The translations under genes and the position numbers were made by a program. Below, one piece after another: positions 34,439 through 42,748 of a stretch of 64,000 nt of DNA. This stretch comes from Gemmatimonadota bacterium (lineage in GTDB: Bacteria > Gemmatimonadota > Gemmatimonadetes > Gemmatimonadales > Gemmatimonadaceae): assembly GCA_021324775.1 (NCBI GenBank), contig JAJPIM010000045.1, positions 248,001 through 312,000 of the forward strand. Reading direction: 5' to 3'. The notes under the pieces were generated by a model. It saw only the letters and a program-made list of their open reading frames with translations. It was not told the origin of the DNA and ran no database searches. Numbering within the stretch: the stretch's first letter is position 1; each line of letters opens with the position of its first letter.

Positions 34439-36643
34439 TCAGAGGAGGTCTTCGATCCGGATTGGCAGATGTCGCACTCGCCGTCCGGTCGCGTGGTACA
34501 CTGCGTTGGCCACGGCCGCGGCCGGTCCCACGTTGGCCACCTCACCGAGCCCTTTCACACCAGCGTTGTTCAGCATCGGATCTGGCTTGTCGACAAAATC
34601 GACCTGGATGTCGCCGATGTCCGCGTTCACCGGGACGAGATACTCGGCGAGGTCGGCATTCAGGAATCCGCCATAGCGCGGGTCGACCTCGCTTGCCTCG
34701 CGCAACGCGCCGCCGATTCCCCAGACCACGCCGCCCCGGAGCTGACTTGCCGCGGTGCGGGGACTGACGACCCGGCCACAGTCAGCGACCGTTACTACCC
34801 GAGGCACCCGCACGCGGCATGTAGCCGGCTCGACGTGAACCTCAACGAAATGGGCTATGAAGCTGAACGACACGAATTCCGGGAATTCCGGGCCGACGTA
34901 CGCCAGCAAGCCTTGTTTCATCCGGTCGAAGACCGCATCAGGAGCGCCCGGTGCCTGATGTCGCGCCTCGACCTCGAGGAATGGCCGCTTGGCGTGACGG
35001 AGAATACCGGCTGGCGTTGCGCCGTTCGACGCCTCCGGTTGGAGCTTCCGAAGCGCTTCGCGCATATCGATCGCCGCCTGGCGCGCTGCCGGGACGGCCG
35101 TCGCGGTTCCCCATGAGCCTGCCGTGAGATGCGGAGGCGGCCCTTTCGTATCGCCGAGCAAGGTCGTGACCTGGTCGGCGCGCACCTTCAGTACATCCGC
35201 GACGGCCGCCGCGACGGCATTGCGCGCCCCCTGCCCCATTTCTTGCACACCGACGTTGAGGACAATACCACCGTCGTCGGTGACGCGAAGCTGGGCGATG
35301 CTCGGACTGATCACGCTGGGATAGGCGCCGGTCGCCACTCCCCAGCCCACCAGCGTACCATCCGTCTCTCGCATGGACCGCGGCGCCATTCTGCGGCGGG
35401 CCCACCCAAAAAGCTCCGCCCCACGGCGCAAGCACTCCGACAGGTGGCGCGACGAGAACGGTTTGCCCGTGACCACATCGTACGGCAGCTCATTCGCCAA
35501 TCGGAGCTCGACCGGATCCCGGTCGAGCGCATACGCGAGCTCGTCGATGGCCGACTCGAAGGCAAACGCTGCGGCGTGCTCCCACGGCGCGCGCATGAAG
35601 CCGGGCGTCTGCACATCGGTGCGCCGGAGCCGCTCCCGCGATCGGAAGTTGGGAATCCCGTGGAGTCGCGCGCTCGTGTCCGTGGCCATCGACGGGAAGA
35701 GATCGTGTCGGGAGGTTTGCTGATCGATCTCGTGCACCGCCGCGACGATCTTGCCCGCTCGGTCCGCGCCGAGCCGGACGCGGTGCCGAGTGGGCGGGCG
35801 AAAGCTCGTGTTGTGGAAGAGCTGCGACCGCGGAACGACGAGTTTGACCGGACGTCCGAGCGTCCGTGCCGCCAGCGCGACGAGCACGGTCTGCGCATGC
35901 ATGGCGTTCTTCTGACCAAAGCTACCGCCGCAGAAGGGCGAGATCACCCGGACCTTGTCGGGCGATATGCCGAGCTCGAAGGCAAGCCCCTGACGAATAC
36001 CTTCGACGTGCTGCGTGCTCTCATAGACTGTCAGCTCGTCACCGTCCCATGATGCCACCGTGGCAATCAATTCGATCGGATTCTGGTGCTGTGGCGCACT
36101 GTCGTAGACTGCGTCGACCGTGACCGGAGCGGCCGCGAGCGCCGCGTCGGCGTCCCCCACGTTCTTGTCGGCAAACGCCGGCTTGGGGAGAGGCAAGTCA
36201 GCCTGCGCCAGTATCTCCGTGCCTTCGCTGTCGAGCGTGACACTGAACGGCGCTGTCACGTACTCCGCGCTGACTTGCTCAGCGCCCTCGATCGCCGCCT
36301 CCAGGGAATCCGCGACGACGAGCGCGATCGGCTGGCCACGGTACGCGATTGCGGTGCCGATCATCGGTTGGACGCTCTGGAACGATCGGCCGTTGGCGAA
36401 GAGATAGCCGTCCGCTTTAAGGCCCTCGGTGTCCTGGTGCGTCAGGACGAGTTGAACGCCCGCGACCGCACGGGCCGCATCGGTGTCGACCTTGACCAGG
36501 CGACCTTTTCCAATCTGGGCCGTCACCAGCATCGCGTGCGCCAGATTAGGGGGGTGGTTGTCGGCGCCGTATGGCGTCATTCCACGCACTTTGTCACGCG
36601 CGTCGACACGGGCGACATCAGGGAATGGGCCGGGCCCCGTCAT
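34439..36643 (-). CDS. molybdenum hydroxylase 2, Mo-binding subunit (PaoC-like)
   Basis: A 734-residue large subunit. Hammerhead domain near the start (VARVDARDKVRGMTPYGADN), FCGGSFGQKNAMHAQ (Mo-pterin loop, nearer the family consensus than the 2.5 kb copy), GFMRAPWEHAAAF and the catalytic Glu in GVKGLGEVANVG, ending NAVYHATGRRVRHLPIRIEDLL. The ATG overlaps the FAD-subunit stop. Middle gene of a four-gene operon and clearly a paralogue of the 2459-4585 gene with a different substrate pocket. Confidence 0.93.
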   Translation of the reverse strand: MTGPGPFPDVARVDARDKVRGMTPYGADNHPPNLAHAMLVTAQIGKGRLVKVDTDAARAVAGVQLVLTHQDTEGLKADGYLFANGRSFQSVQPMIGTAIAYRGQPIALVVADSLEAAIEGAEQVSAEYVTAPFSVTLDSEGTEILAQADLPLPKPAFADKNVGDADAALAAAPVTVDAVYDSAPQHQNPIELIATVASWDGDELTVYESTQHVEGIRQGLAFELGISPDKVRVISPFCGGSFGQKNAMHAQTVLVALAARTLGRPVKLVVPRSQLFHNTSFRPPTRHRVRLGADRAGKIVAAVHEIDQQTSRHDLFPSMATDTSARLHGIPNFRSRERLRRTDVQTPGFMRAPWEHAAAFAFESAIDELAYALDRDPVELRLANELPYDVVTGKPFSSRHLSECLRRGAELFGWARRRMAPRSMRETDGTLVGWGVATGAYPSVISPSIAQLRVTDDGGIVLNVGVQEMGQGARNAVAAAVADVLKVRADQVTTLLGDTKGPPPHLTAGSWGTATAVPAARQAAIDMREALRKLQPEASNGATPAGILRHAKRPFLEVEARHQAPGAPDAVFDRMKQGLLAYVGPEFPEFVSFSFIAHFVEVHVEPATCRVRVPRVVTVADCGRVVSPRTAASQLRGGVVWGIGGALREASEVDPRYGGFLNADLAEYLVPVNADIGDIQVDFVDKPDPMLNNAGVKGLGEVANVGPAAAVANAVYHATGRRVRHLPIRIEDLL

Positions 36644-37644
36644 GAGGTCTTCGCCCTCCCCTTTGCGATCATGAGCGCCTCGGCGATCGTGCGCGCGCCC
36701 AGCTCGACCTTGAATCTGTTGTACTGGCCGGTTCGCGCCGCCGTGAACGCCAGCTCACCGGCCGCGCGAGCGCTCCCTTCCGTGAGCGCCCCGCCCATCA
36801 ACGCGCGCTCGGCGTCGCGCGCCCGCCAAGGACGTGTCGCCACACCACCAAGCGCGATTCGCGCTTCCCGAACCGTGTCGCCATCAACGCGTAACGCAAC
36901 AGCCGCGGAGGCGAGCGCGAACGCGTACGAGGCACGATCCCGGATCTTGTGGTAGGTGGACGCCCGCCCAGCCACGGTGACGGGCACGCGAATGCGTACA
37001 ATCAACTCGTCGGGCTTCAGTATCGTCTCGAGGTGCGGCGTCTCGCCTGGTTCTCGATGTAACTCGTCGATGGGAATAGTGCGCTCACCACGCGGACTCA
37101 CCGTATCCAGTTGTGCATCAAAGGCGGCGAGTGCCACGGCCCAGTCACCCGGATAGACCGCAACGCAGGATGTGCTGGTCCCCAGAATCGCGTGACTGCG
37201 ATCCAGCCCGCCAATGGCCGCGCACCCGCTGCCAGGCTGTCGTTTGTTGCAGGGGTACGGCGCGCCACCGCGAAAGTAGGCGCATCGCGTGCGTTGGAGC
37301 AGATTCCCACCCACCGTCGCCATGTTGCGCACTTGCGGCGACGCGGCCAGCCAGAGCGACTCAGCGAGGGCAGGATAGTCGGTCTGGAGTGTCCGATCGG
37401 CGGCAATGTCACTCATGCGCGCCATCGCGCCGAACACGAGCTCGCGTGTGCCCGACGTATCGAATGTCGTGAGCTCACCGAGCCGGCTGACGTCGACCAG
37501 CGCCTGCGGCGCTTCTATGTTCAGCTTCATCAGGTCATACAGCGTCGTGCCACCCGCAATGATGCGGGCGTGCGGACTGGCATCGGCCAACGCCTGAACG
37601 GCCGCCATCACGGTCAAGGGCCGCGCGTAGGCGAATGATCTCAT
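36640..37644 (-). CDS. molybdenum hydroxylase 2, FAD subunit (PaoB-like)
   Basis: A 334-residue FAD subunit: GGTTLYDLM for the FAD pyrophosphate, TVGGNLLQRTRCAYF, then PCNKRQPGSGC and TSCVAVYPGD, so the four Cys expected for the PaoB-type [4Fe-4S] cluster are kept. ATG 37644 overlaps the 2Fe-2S stop (ATGA). The C-terminal dimerisation domain ends RFKVELGARTIAEAL, a conserved feature of the family. Confidence 0.92.
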   Translation of the reverse strand: MRSFAYARPLTVMAAVQALADASPHARIIAGGTTLYDLMKLNIEAPQALVDVSRLGELTTFDTSGTRELVFGAMARMSDIAADRTLQTDYPALAESLWLAASPQVRNMATVGGNLLQRTRCAYFRGGAPYPCNKRQPGSGCAAIGGLDRSHAILGTSTSCVAVYPGDWAVALAAFDAQLDTVSPRGERTIPIDELHREPGETPHLETILKPDELIVRIRVPVTVAGRASTYHKIRDRASYAFALASAAVALRVDGDTVREARIALGGVATRPWRARDAERALMGGALTEGSARAAGELAFTAARTGQYNRFKVELGARTIAEALMIAKGRAKTS

Positions 37645-38219
37645 GGTTCGGCGCCTTGCATTCGCGGAGCCGCATCCTGTATGGCAGCGACAATGCCGAC
37701 ATAGGCGCCGCAGCGGCACAGATTACCGCTCATGTACTCGCGGATGCCGGCCACCGAGTTCGCGTGGCCTTCCCGAACGCACGCCACCGCTGACATGATC
37801 TGGCCGGGCGTGCAATAACCGCACTGAAGGGCATCGTGGTCGATGAAGGCCTGCTGCATCACGTGCAGGGAGCCGTTCGGGCCTGCGAGCCCCTCTATGG
37901 TTGTCACCTCACGGCCATCGGCCTGGAGGGCGAGCATCAGACAGGACACGACGCGCCGGCCATCGAGGTGAACGGTACACGCGCCGCACTGTCCATGGTC
38001 GCACCCTTTTTTTGTCCCCATGAGATGCAGATGGTCGCGCACAAGGTCGAGAAGTGACGCACGCGGATCGACGTCCAGTTGCCGGCGCTGGCGGTTGACC
38101 ACAATGTCGATGGACAACCCGGAGCTACCGGGAGCGCCGGCCGACTGCTCGCCCGGGCGCGTGCTGACGAGAATGGACTGTGCCGGGGTGACCACTTCTT
38201 GCAGCTCGTTGCGATTCAT
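37641..38219 (-). CDS. molybdenum hydroxylase 2, 2Fe-2S subunit (PaoA-like)
   Basis: A 192-residue subunit with CDHGQCGACTVHLDGRR and a further SCLMLAL Cys in the ferredoxin fold, and CGYCTPGQIMSAV with CRCGAYVGI in the helical domain. A good ribosome-binding site (AGGAGGG) precedes ATG 38219. No twin-Arg leader, so the complex is expected in the cytoplasm. First gene of the operon; its promoter region is the duplicate described at 38306. Confidence 0.93.
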   Translation of the reverse strand: MNRNELQEVVTPAQSILVSTRPGEQSAGAPGSSGLSIDIVVNRQRRQLDVDPRASLLDLVRDHLHLMGTKKGCDHGQCGACTVHLDGRRVVSCLMLALQADGREVTTIEGLAGPNGSLHVMQQAFIDHDALQCGYCTPGQIMSAVACVREGHANSVAGIREYMSGNLCRCGAYVGIVAAIQDAAPRMQGAEP

Positions 38220-38305
38220 AGTGACCCTCCTGCCGACGGCATCCTCCGCGCGTGCGCGACAGTTTCTCGGACAGCCGCTGGGTCAGGCGAACGCAATCGC
38301 CATCG

Positions 38306-38460
38306 CCCGGACGGGCTGAATTGTAGACCCGTCGACATCCGGCGACCATTTGTCGTGTTGGCGATTTTTTACCCGTACCTTCGGCCTACATGCTCTCATC
38401 CGGTCGGGGCTGCCAGCAGCCCACCTGAAGGCCCTATTGGCTTCGTGACCCCGTCTCGTG
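38306..38460 (-). promoter_or_regulatory. promoter of Mo-hydroxylase 2 operon, duplicate of GMC promoter
   Basis: Aligns with 29487-29640 over about 150 bases at a near-constant offset of 8.82 kb. Conserved: TACAAT -10 (minus strand, 38320-38325), CGACAAATGGT block (38345-38355), an A6 tract, TACCTTCGGCCTA on the plus strand. The -10 to ATG distance (101) equals that of the GMC copy (103). The -35 zone is poor, so an activator is probably needed. Flanks 38220-38305 and 38461-38491 hold nothing else I can name. Confidence 0.7.
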
Positions 38461-38491
38461 GGACGCGTGTTCAACGCTCAGATGATTCGCG

Positions 38492-39679
38492 TCAGACCCG
38501 CAGTGTTGCTCTTGCGTAGGGATAGATCAGAGAACCCGATGCAAGGCCAGGCGGCCATACCACGGGCTGCGTTCGCGCGTCTCTGAATTCCCCTATGTCG
38601 CGCCCCTTGATGTTCTGGTACTGCACATGAAGGACACGAGGTTCCGCCCATCCGCCGCCAGGACCGAACTGCACATCGCCAACGACGGTCTTGAACGAGT
38701 GCTCTCGCGTGAACCGCGCGAGCCGTGCGTCGTCGAGGGAACCCGTGCCACTGACGGCCTGCTCGACGATCTGCATCTGGGCGTAGGCCTGCGGCACCAC
38801 ATAGTACCCGAGCGGATCCGATCCCGCGGCCGCTGCGCGTGACTGATAATTGGCGATCACCTGCGCGACGCCGGGGTACATCATCGCCGGCACCGGAAGC
38901 CAATACTCATAGTTCACCACGCCGTTGAGGAGAGGCCCGAGCTCGATCTTCACTGAGCCGTTCTGCGGGCCGATCATGGCCCCGCCCACGATCCCCGGCT
39001 CGAGGCCGGCCGCATCGATTGCGCGAAGCAGGCCGACCGAGTCGTTCAAATACGAGCAGAGAAACAGGATGTCGGGTTTGACCGGCTCGAGCGGCCGAAT
39101 GAGCGGCTCGAAGTCAGCGGTGCTGAGCGGATACCTGGTTTCTGACACCACGCGAACACCCAACTCGTCCGCATGCTTCTTCGCCCCCGCAACCGGTCCC
39201 ACGGAAAACGGAGCGTCCGCGGCGAGAATCGCCATCGATGCGGGCTTTGGCGACTGTTCGGCGGCGAGCCTGAAGAAGCCTTCCGTGAGAGCGTCCGTCG
39301 GGTGCGGCCCGGTTGGAATCATCACGAAGTAGTTCTCGTAGGCAAGGGTCGCGTTCACCGCGAGCGCCATCAGCGCAATGAGATACCGCTTCCGCTCGAT
39401 GATCAGCGGCATCGCCGGGGAGACCGAGTTGTCGCCGTAGCCCCCGATGACGAGATCGGCCTTCTCGTCATCGAGCAATCGTTTGTAGATGGCCGGAACG
39501 AGCTTCGGATTCGTCTCGTCGTCGATGCAGATCATCTGCACCGGTCGCCCGAGGAGCCCGCCTCGCCGGTTGACATCCGCTTCCCACATTTGATGGGCCA
39601 CCCGCGCCGTGCGGCCGTTCGAAGCCAGGGCCCCGGTCAGCGAGAGGCAGTATCCGATTTTGATCGGTGGTGTGCTCAT
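38492..39679 (-). CDS. leucine/amide-type ligand-binding protein without signal peptide
   Basis: A 395-residue type I periplasmic-binding-protein fold (Peripla_BP_6, LivJ/AmiC group). It begins MSTPPIKIGYCLSLTGALAS, i.e. the first beta strand of the mature domain directly at the start codon; there is no signal peptide or lipobox. INRRGGLLG-like NRRGGLLGRPVQ and VIGGYGDNSVSPAM are typical family segments. No ABC permease or ATPase gene is nearby. It may be a cytoplasmic ligand sensor like AmiC. The start codon overlaps the YciI-like stop (ATGA), so the start is firm. Last gene of the operon 41191-38492. Confidence 0.85.
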   Translation of the reverse strand: MSTPPIKIGYCLSLTGALASNGRTARVAHQMWEADVNRRGGLLGRPVQMICIDDETNPKLVPAIYKRLLDDEKADLVIGGYGDNSVSPAMPLIIERKRYLIALMALAVNATLAYENYFVMIPTGPHPTDALTEGFFRLAAEQSPKPASMAILAADAPFSVGPVAGAKKHADELGVRVVSETRYPLSTADFEPLIRPLEPVKPDILFLCSYLNDSVGLLRAIDAAGLEPGIVGGAMIGPQNGSVKIELGPLLNGVVNYEYWLPVPAMMYPGVAQVIANYQSRAAAAGSDPLGYYVVPQAYAQMQIVEQAVSGTGSLDDARLARFTREHSFKTVVGDVQFGPGGGWAEPRVLHVQYQNIKGRDIGEFRDARTQPVVWPPGLASGSLIYPYARATLRV

Positions 39680-40023
39680 GGGTCCGCTACTCGCCCCAGG
39701 TTCGGTTGATAGTTGTTGCGGCGCTCGGCCTGTGCCCACGCGAGAAGGTCGTAGGATTGGACGCCCGCGCGGATCATCGGGTCCTCGTCGGCGATGCGTT
39801 TCGCCTCGGCATGACTCGCGGTCCGCAACACGATCAAGCCGCCAAATCGGCCGAGGAATGGGCCGGCGAGCACGAGCTTCCCCTGACGGTCGAGATCCGC
39901 GAGGTGCGCCGCGTGGCGCGCCAGCACGTCGGCGGTCGGTGTCCTGCCGGCCACCCCATTGAGAAACAGCAGGTGGTAGACGACGTCCTGCGAGACATCA
40001 TTGTCCTGACCGGCAGGTGTCAT
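39676..40023 (-). CDS. YciI-like protein
   Basis: A 115-residue ferredoxin-like alpha/beta protein. ARHAAHLADLDRQGKLVLAGPF carries the conserved His-x-x-x-Leu and the GPF turn of the YCII family, followed by RIADEDPMIRAGVQSYDL, which contains the conserved D-P-(F/M)-(V/I)-x-A-G motif. Relatives include muconolactone-isomerase-like and dechlorinating enzymes. It is translated just before the ligand-binding protein and may be a small isomerase or lactone-handling enzyme. No function is certain. Confidence 0.8.
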   Translation of the reverse strand: MTPAGQDNDVSQDVVYHLLFLNGVAGRTPTADVLARHAAHLADLDRQGKLVLAGPFLGRFGGLIVLRTASHAEAKRIADEDPMIRAGVQSYDLLAWAQAERRNNYQPNLGRVADP

Positions 40024-40040
40024 GACACCGCTCTCTCTGG

Positions 40041-40508
40041 CTACTTACGGAAGGCCGCTTGGAGGTTGAGGAACACGCCGAGCTGTTCGAGCAGAATGGG
40101 AACGGCCACATAACAGTCGAACCCCAGCACTTTCCCGTCTTTGACATGGAAGACATCGCAGCAGGGCGCGCGCATGGTTCGCCCCGTTGGCGGGATGGTG
40201 CCCTTGGGCAGCACCAGATCGCCCTTGTGCGTGCCGTTGAGTGAGAGCTCGACCACCACGACATCGTCGCGGAAATACATGTGGTACAGCTCCCGGTGCA
40301 TGTCGGGAAATGCCGTCGCGTAGACATCGACCGTATACCCGATGTCAGCGCCAAAGTACTTCTTGCCCGCCGCGACGTCGTTGAAGTACCCGCCATCCCC
40401 GAACATGGAGACGAACCGCGGCGTGTCTTTCGATTTCGCGTCAGCGAGCGAGTACAACGTCCGGATGACTTGCTCGTTGCGGCTTTCCTCGGCGGTCAGT
40501 ATAGGCAT
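40041..40508 (-). CDS. SnoaL-like/NTF2-fold protein
   Basis: A 155-residue cone-shaped alpha+beta barrel protein starting at ATG 40508. EQVIRTLYSLADAKDT-type helix, then MFGDGGYFNDVAAGKKYFGAD, HRELYHMYFRDDVVVVELSLNG and FHVKDGKVLGFDCYVA fit the polyketide-cyclase/SnoaL and ring-dehydratase superfamily. These use a hydrophobic cavity to isomerise, dehydrate or hydrolyse small ring compounds. Between an isochorismatase-like hydrolase and YciI gene in one operon. A second SnoaL-like gene lies at 45247 under the same promoter type. Confidence 0.8.
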   Translation of the reverse strand: MPILTAEESRNEQVIRTLYSLADAKSKDTPRFVSMFGDGGYFNDVAAGKKYFGADIGYTVDVYATAFPDMHRELYHMYFRDDVVVVELSLNGTHKGDLVLPKGTIPPTGRTMRAPCCDVFHVKDGKVLGFDCYVAVPILLEQLGVFLNLQAAFRK

Positions 40509-40525
40509 GATCGGTTGCTCCAGAG

Positions 40526-41191
40526 CTAGGCTTTTGCGGCGCTGGCCAGCAGTTGCAGGCCCCACGCGAAGGCCGCGCCGGAGCTGCCACCGTGGTCGAT
40601 GAGAATACCTACTAACTCGGCTTGCTTGTCCTGGCGTGCTGCCCAGTCGCGCTGCCATTCGCAGAGCACGGCGAGCCACGTGACCGGCTTGATGCCGGCT
40701 TGAATCATCCGGTCCATCGCCACGGCGTGCGCCTCGGCGGACACCCCGCCCGAGGCATCCGAGACGACATAGACGTCGTAGCCCTCGCCCTGTGCCTGGA
40801 GCGCCGGCATCGCGACGCAGACTTCTGTCCACAGCCCCGCCATGACCAATTTCTTGCGCCCGGTTTTCTTGACCGCGTTCGCAAACCGCGTGTCCTGCCA
40901 GGCGTTGATGAACGTGCGGTCGATCGGCTGCTGGTCAGGCCAGACGTCGTGAATGCCCTTGATGATGTTCCCGCTGCGCGCCGCAACGACTGTCGTGAGG
41001 ACCGTGGGAACGCCGAACAGTTTCGCGGTCTTGGCCAGCGCGATGGCGTTGTTCACGACGAGCTGCGGCTCGTTGCTGTGCAGATTCGCGAGTTGGGCGC
41101 CCTGGTGGTCGATGAGCAGCAGCGCGCTGTCTTCGGGAGTGAGCAGCGCGGGGAGACCGGTGTACGACAGTGGAGCGGCTACGGCAGACAC
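40526..41191 (-). CDS. isochorismatase-family hydrolase (YcaC-like)
   Basis: A 221-residue cysteine hydrolase. Catalytic Asp28 in LLLIDHQGAQ and the nucleophile Cys125 in WTEVCVAMPAL, with the cis-peptide/oxyanion loop before the Cys. Family members cut C-N or C-O bonds, e.g. nicotinamide, N-carbamoyl amines or isochorismate; the NAWQDTRFANAVKKTG region resembles YcaC-type proteins whose substrate is unknown. First gene of the operon 41191-38492, 45 bases after promoter B. As an amide or imine hydrolase it could follow a Mo-hydroxylase. Confidence 0.88.
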   Translation of the reverse strand: MSAVAAPLSYTGLPALLTPEDSALLLIDHQGAQLANLHSNEPQLVVNNAIALAKTAKLFGVPTVLTTVVAARSGNIIKGIHDVWPDQQPIDRTFINAWQDTRFANAVKKTGRKKLVMAGLWTEVCVAMPALQAQGEGYDVYVVSDASGGVSAEAHAVAMDRMIQAGIKPVTWLAVLCEWQRDWAARQDKQAELVGILIDHGGSSGAAFAWGLQLLASAAKA

Positions 41192-41228
41192 GGCTCGTCC
41201 TCCTCATTCGCGGTGGTGGTGTGAATGC

Positions 41229-41307
41229 GCCGCGAAGTGTAGCCTGTGCCAGATGCGCGCGCGTCTGCAAAGCCGGAGACGCCGATATCGGCCTTTTTGG
41301 ATAGTGC
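41229..41307 (-). promoter_or_regulatory. regulon promoter B (isochorismatase-like operon)
   Basis: On the minus strand: CGTCT-N10-AGACG (41262-41281), 20 bases, -10 TACACT (41236-41241). The identity with promoter A extends through the whole block and into the preceding regulator 3-prime end. Confidence 0.75.
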
Positions 41308-41313
41308 CGCGAG

Positions 41314-41361
41314 TCAGTCGATCCGCACGAATCTGCACCGCAGAGCGGTGGCGATCCCTTC
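41314..41361 (-). pseudogene. 3-prime remnant of a third NarL-type regulator gene
   Basis: On the minus strand the last 15 codons plus stop (reading EGIATALRCRFVRID) match the C-terminus of regulator 1 (EAIATALRRGLVRID), and the following bases continue into the same downstream promoter block. No upstream part exists: position 41361 joins directly to the end of the phospholipase-D-like gene. It shows that the regulator-promoter unit was copied here and lost its gene. Confidence 0.75.
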
Positions 41362-42373
41362 AGTGTTGATCCTGGGCGAGGGATCGCCAGCGCGCGACCA
41401 CGTTATCCTCGAGGTGGTGGCGTTCGATGTCAGCAGCCAGGCCCTTGTCGCTCAAATCGAGCGCCTTTGAGCGCCTCCAGTCTCGATGATGCACCCGTCG
41501 AAGCCGATCCACGATGGCGGCATCGGTGAGCTCGATCGCCAATTCCCGACGTTTGTCGAAGCTCCCCACGCTGATGTTGATCGATCCGACGATCGCCGTG
41601 TGATCGTCCGCCAGCATCATTTTCGCATGCAGCTTCAGGTGCTCGAGTTTGTGAATCTTGACACCGACATCGTGCATCATTTGCAGGGCACTGACCCCTT
41701 CGGCCATGTTCTCCTCGCTGAGCGAATGCACGGGCCTCGTGAGCACGTGCACCTTGACGCCACGCGACCTGGCCCGCACCACATGCTCGACGATAATGGG
41801 GTCCTGAAAGCGGTCGTTCTGGATGATAAGGAATTCCTCGGCGCGGTCGATGAAATGGGCGAAGCGCTCGCGCCCCTCCCATGGACACCAGATCAGACTA
41901 GATGGCTCATCGGGTTGGAAGCGCCGCCGTCGCCAATCGGCCTCGAAACACTTGATGATTGCCGCCACCTCGTCGCGATTCGTGGTTCGGATCGCGAAGT
42001 CGCGCGTGTGGGTGAAGTACTCCGTCTCCCAATTGCACGACTGCACGAACGCGGTCCCCTCATCGACGACGAGCGACTTTTCGTGAGTCGCGCTGAAGTG
42101 GGGATTGCTGGATAGCACGTCGATGCCAGCGCGCCGAAGGCGCCGGCGGGCGGCCATCCGCTCGCGATGGCGCCGCGCTCGCGTCGGGTCGACCATGATT
42201 CGCACCGATACACCTCGTTGGCGGGCCCCGATGAGGGCTTCGACCGCGGAGGGATCGGACAGTTCAAACATCTTGACGCGGACGGTCGCCTTCGCCGCCG
42301 CAATCGCCTCGAGGAGAGGTTTTGCAGAGTCATCCGGGAGCACGACAAGGGACCGCAGTGGACGCTTGGTCAT
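41360..42373 (-). CDS. phospholipase D-like domain protein
   Basis: A 337-residue protein with two HKD half-sites: HEKSLVVDEGTAFVQSCNW (about residue 95) and HAKMMLADDHTAIVGSINIS (about residue 250). That pair makes one phosphodiesterase or transphosphatidylase active site. No signal peptide (MTKRPLRSLVV), so perhaps cytosolic or membrane-peripheral; similar stand-alone proteins resemble cardiolipin synthases without membrane helices. The stop codon sits exactly at the junction with the regulator remnant, so the last residues may derive from the rearrangement. Divergent from the MEDS gene. Confidence 0.85.
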   Translation of the reverse strand: MTKRPLRSLVVLPDDSAKPLLEAIAAAKATVRVKMFELSDPSAVEALIGARQRGVSVRIMVDPTRARRHRERMAARRRLRRAGIDVLSSNPHFSATHEKSLVVDEGTAFVQSCNWETEYFTHTRDFAIRTTNRDEVAAIIKCFEADWRRRRFQPDEPSSLIWCPWEGRERFAHFIDRAEEFLIIQNDRFQDPIIVEHVVRARSRGVKVHVLTRPVHSLSEENMAEGVSALQMMHDVGVKIHKLEHLKLHAKMMLADDHTAIVGSINISVGSFDKRRELAIELTDAAIVDRLRRVHHRDWRRSKALDLSDKGLAADIERHHLEDNVVARWRSLAQDQH

Positions 42374-42748
42374 GGCTATGCTCCAGTCGCCGCCGGCTCG
42401 CGCTCCGTCAAAACGCGGAACAGATCTGGACGGGTGCCCCGGGCGAACGGATAACCACAAGCGATCATAGGCCCCACTCGCGTTCTGGATCGGTTGCGAT
42501 CCCATCGAAGTGCGGAGCACCAGCGGGATCGGCGCCACTATCTACCCCGCGACGGCCGCAAGAAACAAATATGTGCGACGCCAGAGCGCAGTGCTTGGCG
42601 CAAGATACCCAAGCGGGCAATCTCCAATTCGGACATCGCGGCCATAGGCCAAGAGTAGTACTTTCGTCAGAGGGTTCGGCGGATGGGGTTTCCCGTGAAG
42701 CGCCAAGCCTCTGGCGCTCAAGGTGGCATGTCTCCAGCCAGGTGACAT
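42374..42748. promoter_or_regulatory. divergent region, PLD gene and kinase 2 operon
   Basis: No gene in 375 bases. It carries the GCCAAGAGTAGT box at 42648-42659 in the same position and with the same flanks as upstream of kinase 1; the rest, including a moderately AT-rich stretch around 42560-42580, shows nothing I can assign. Confidence 0.6.
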
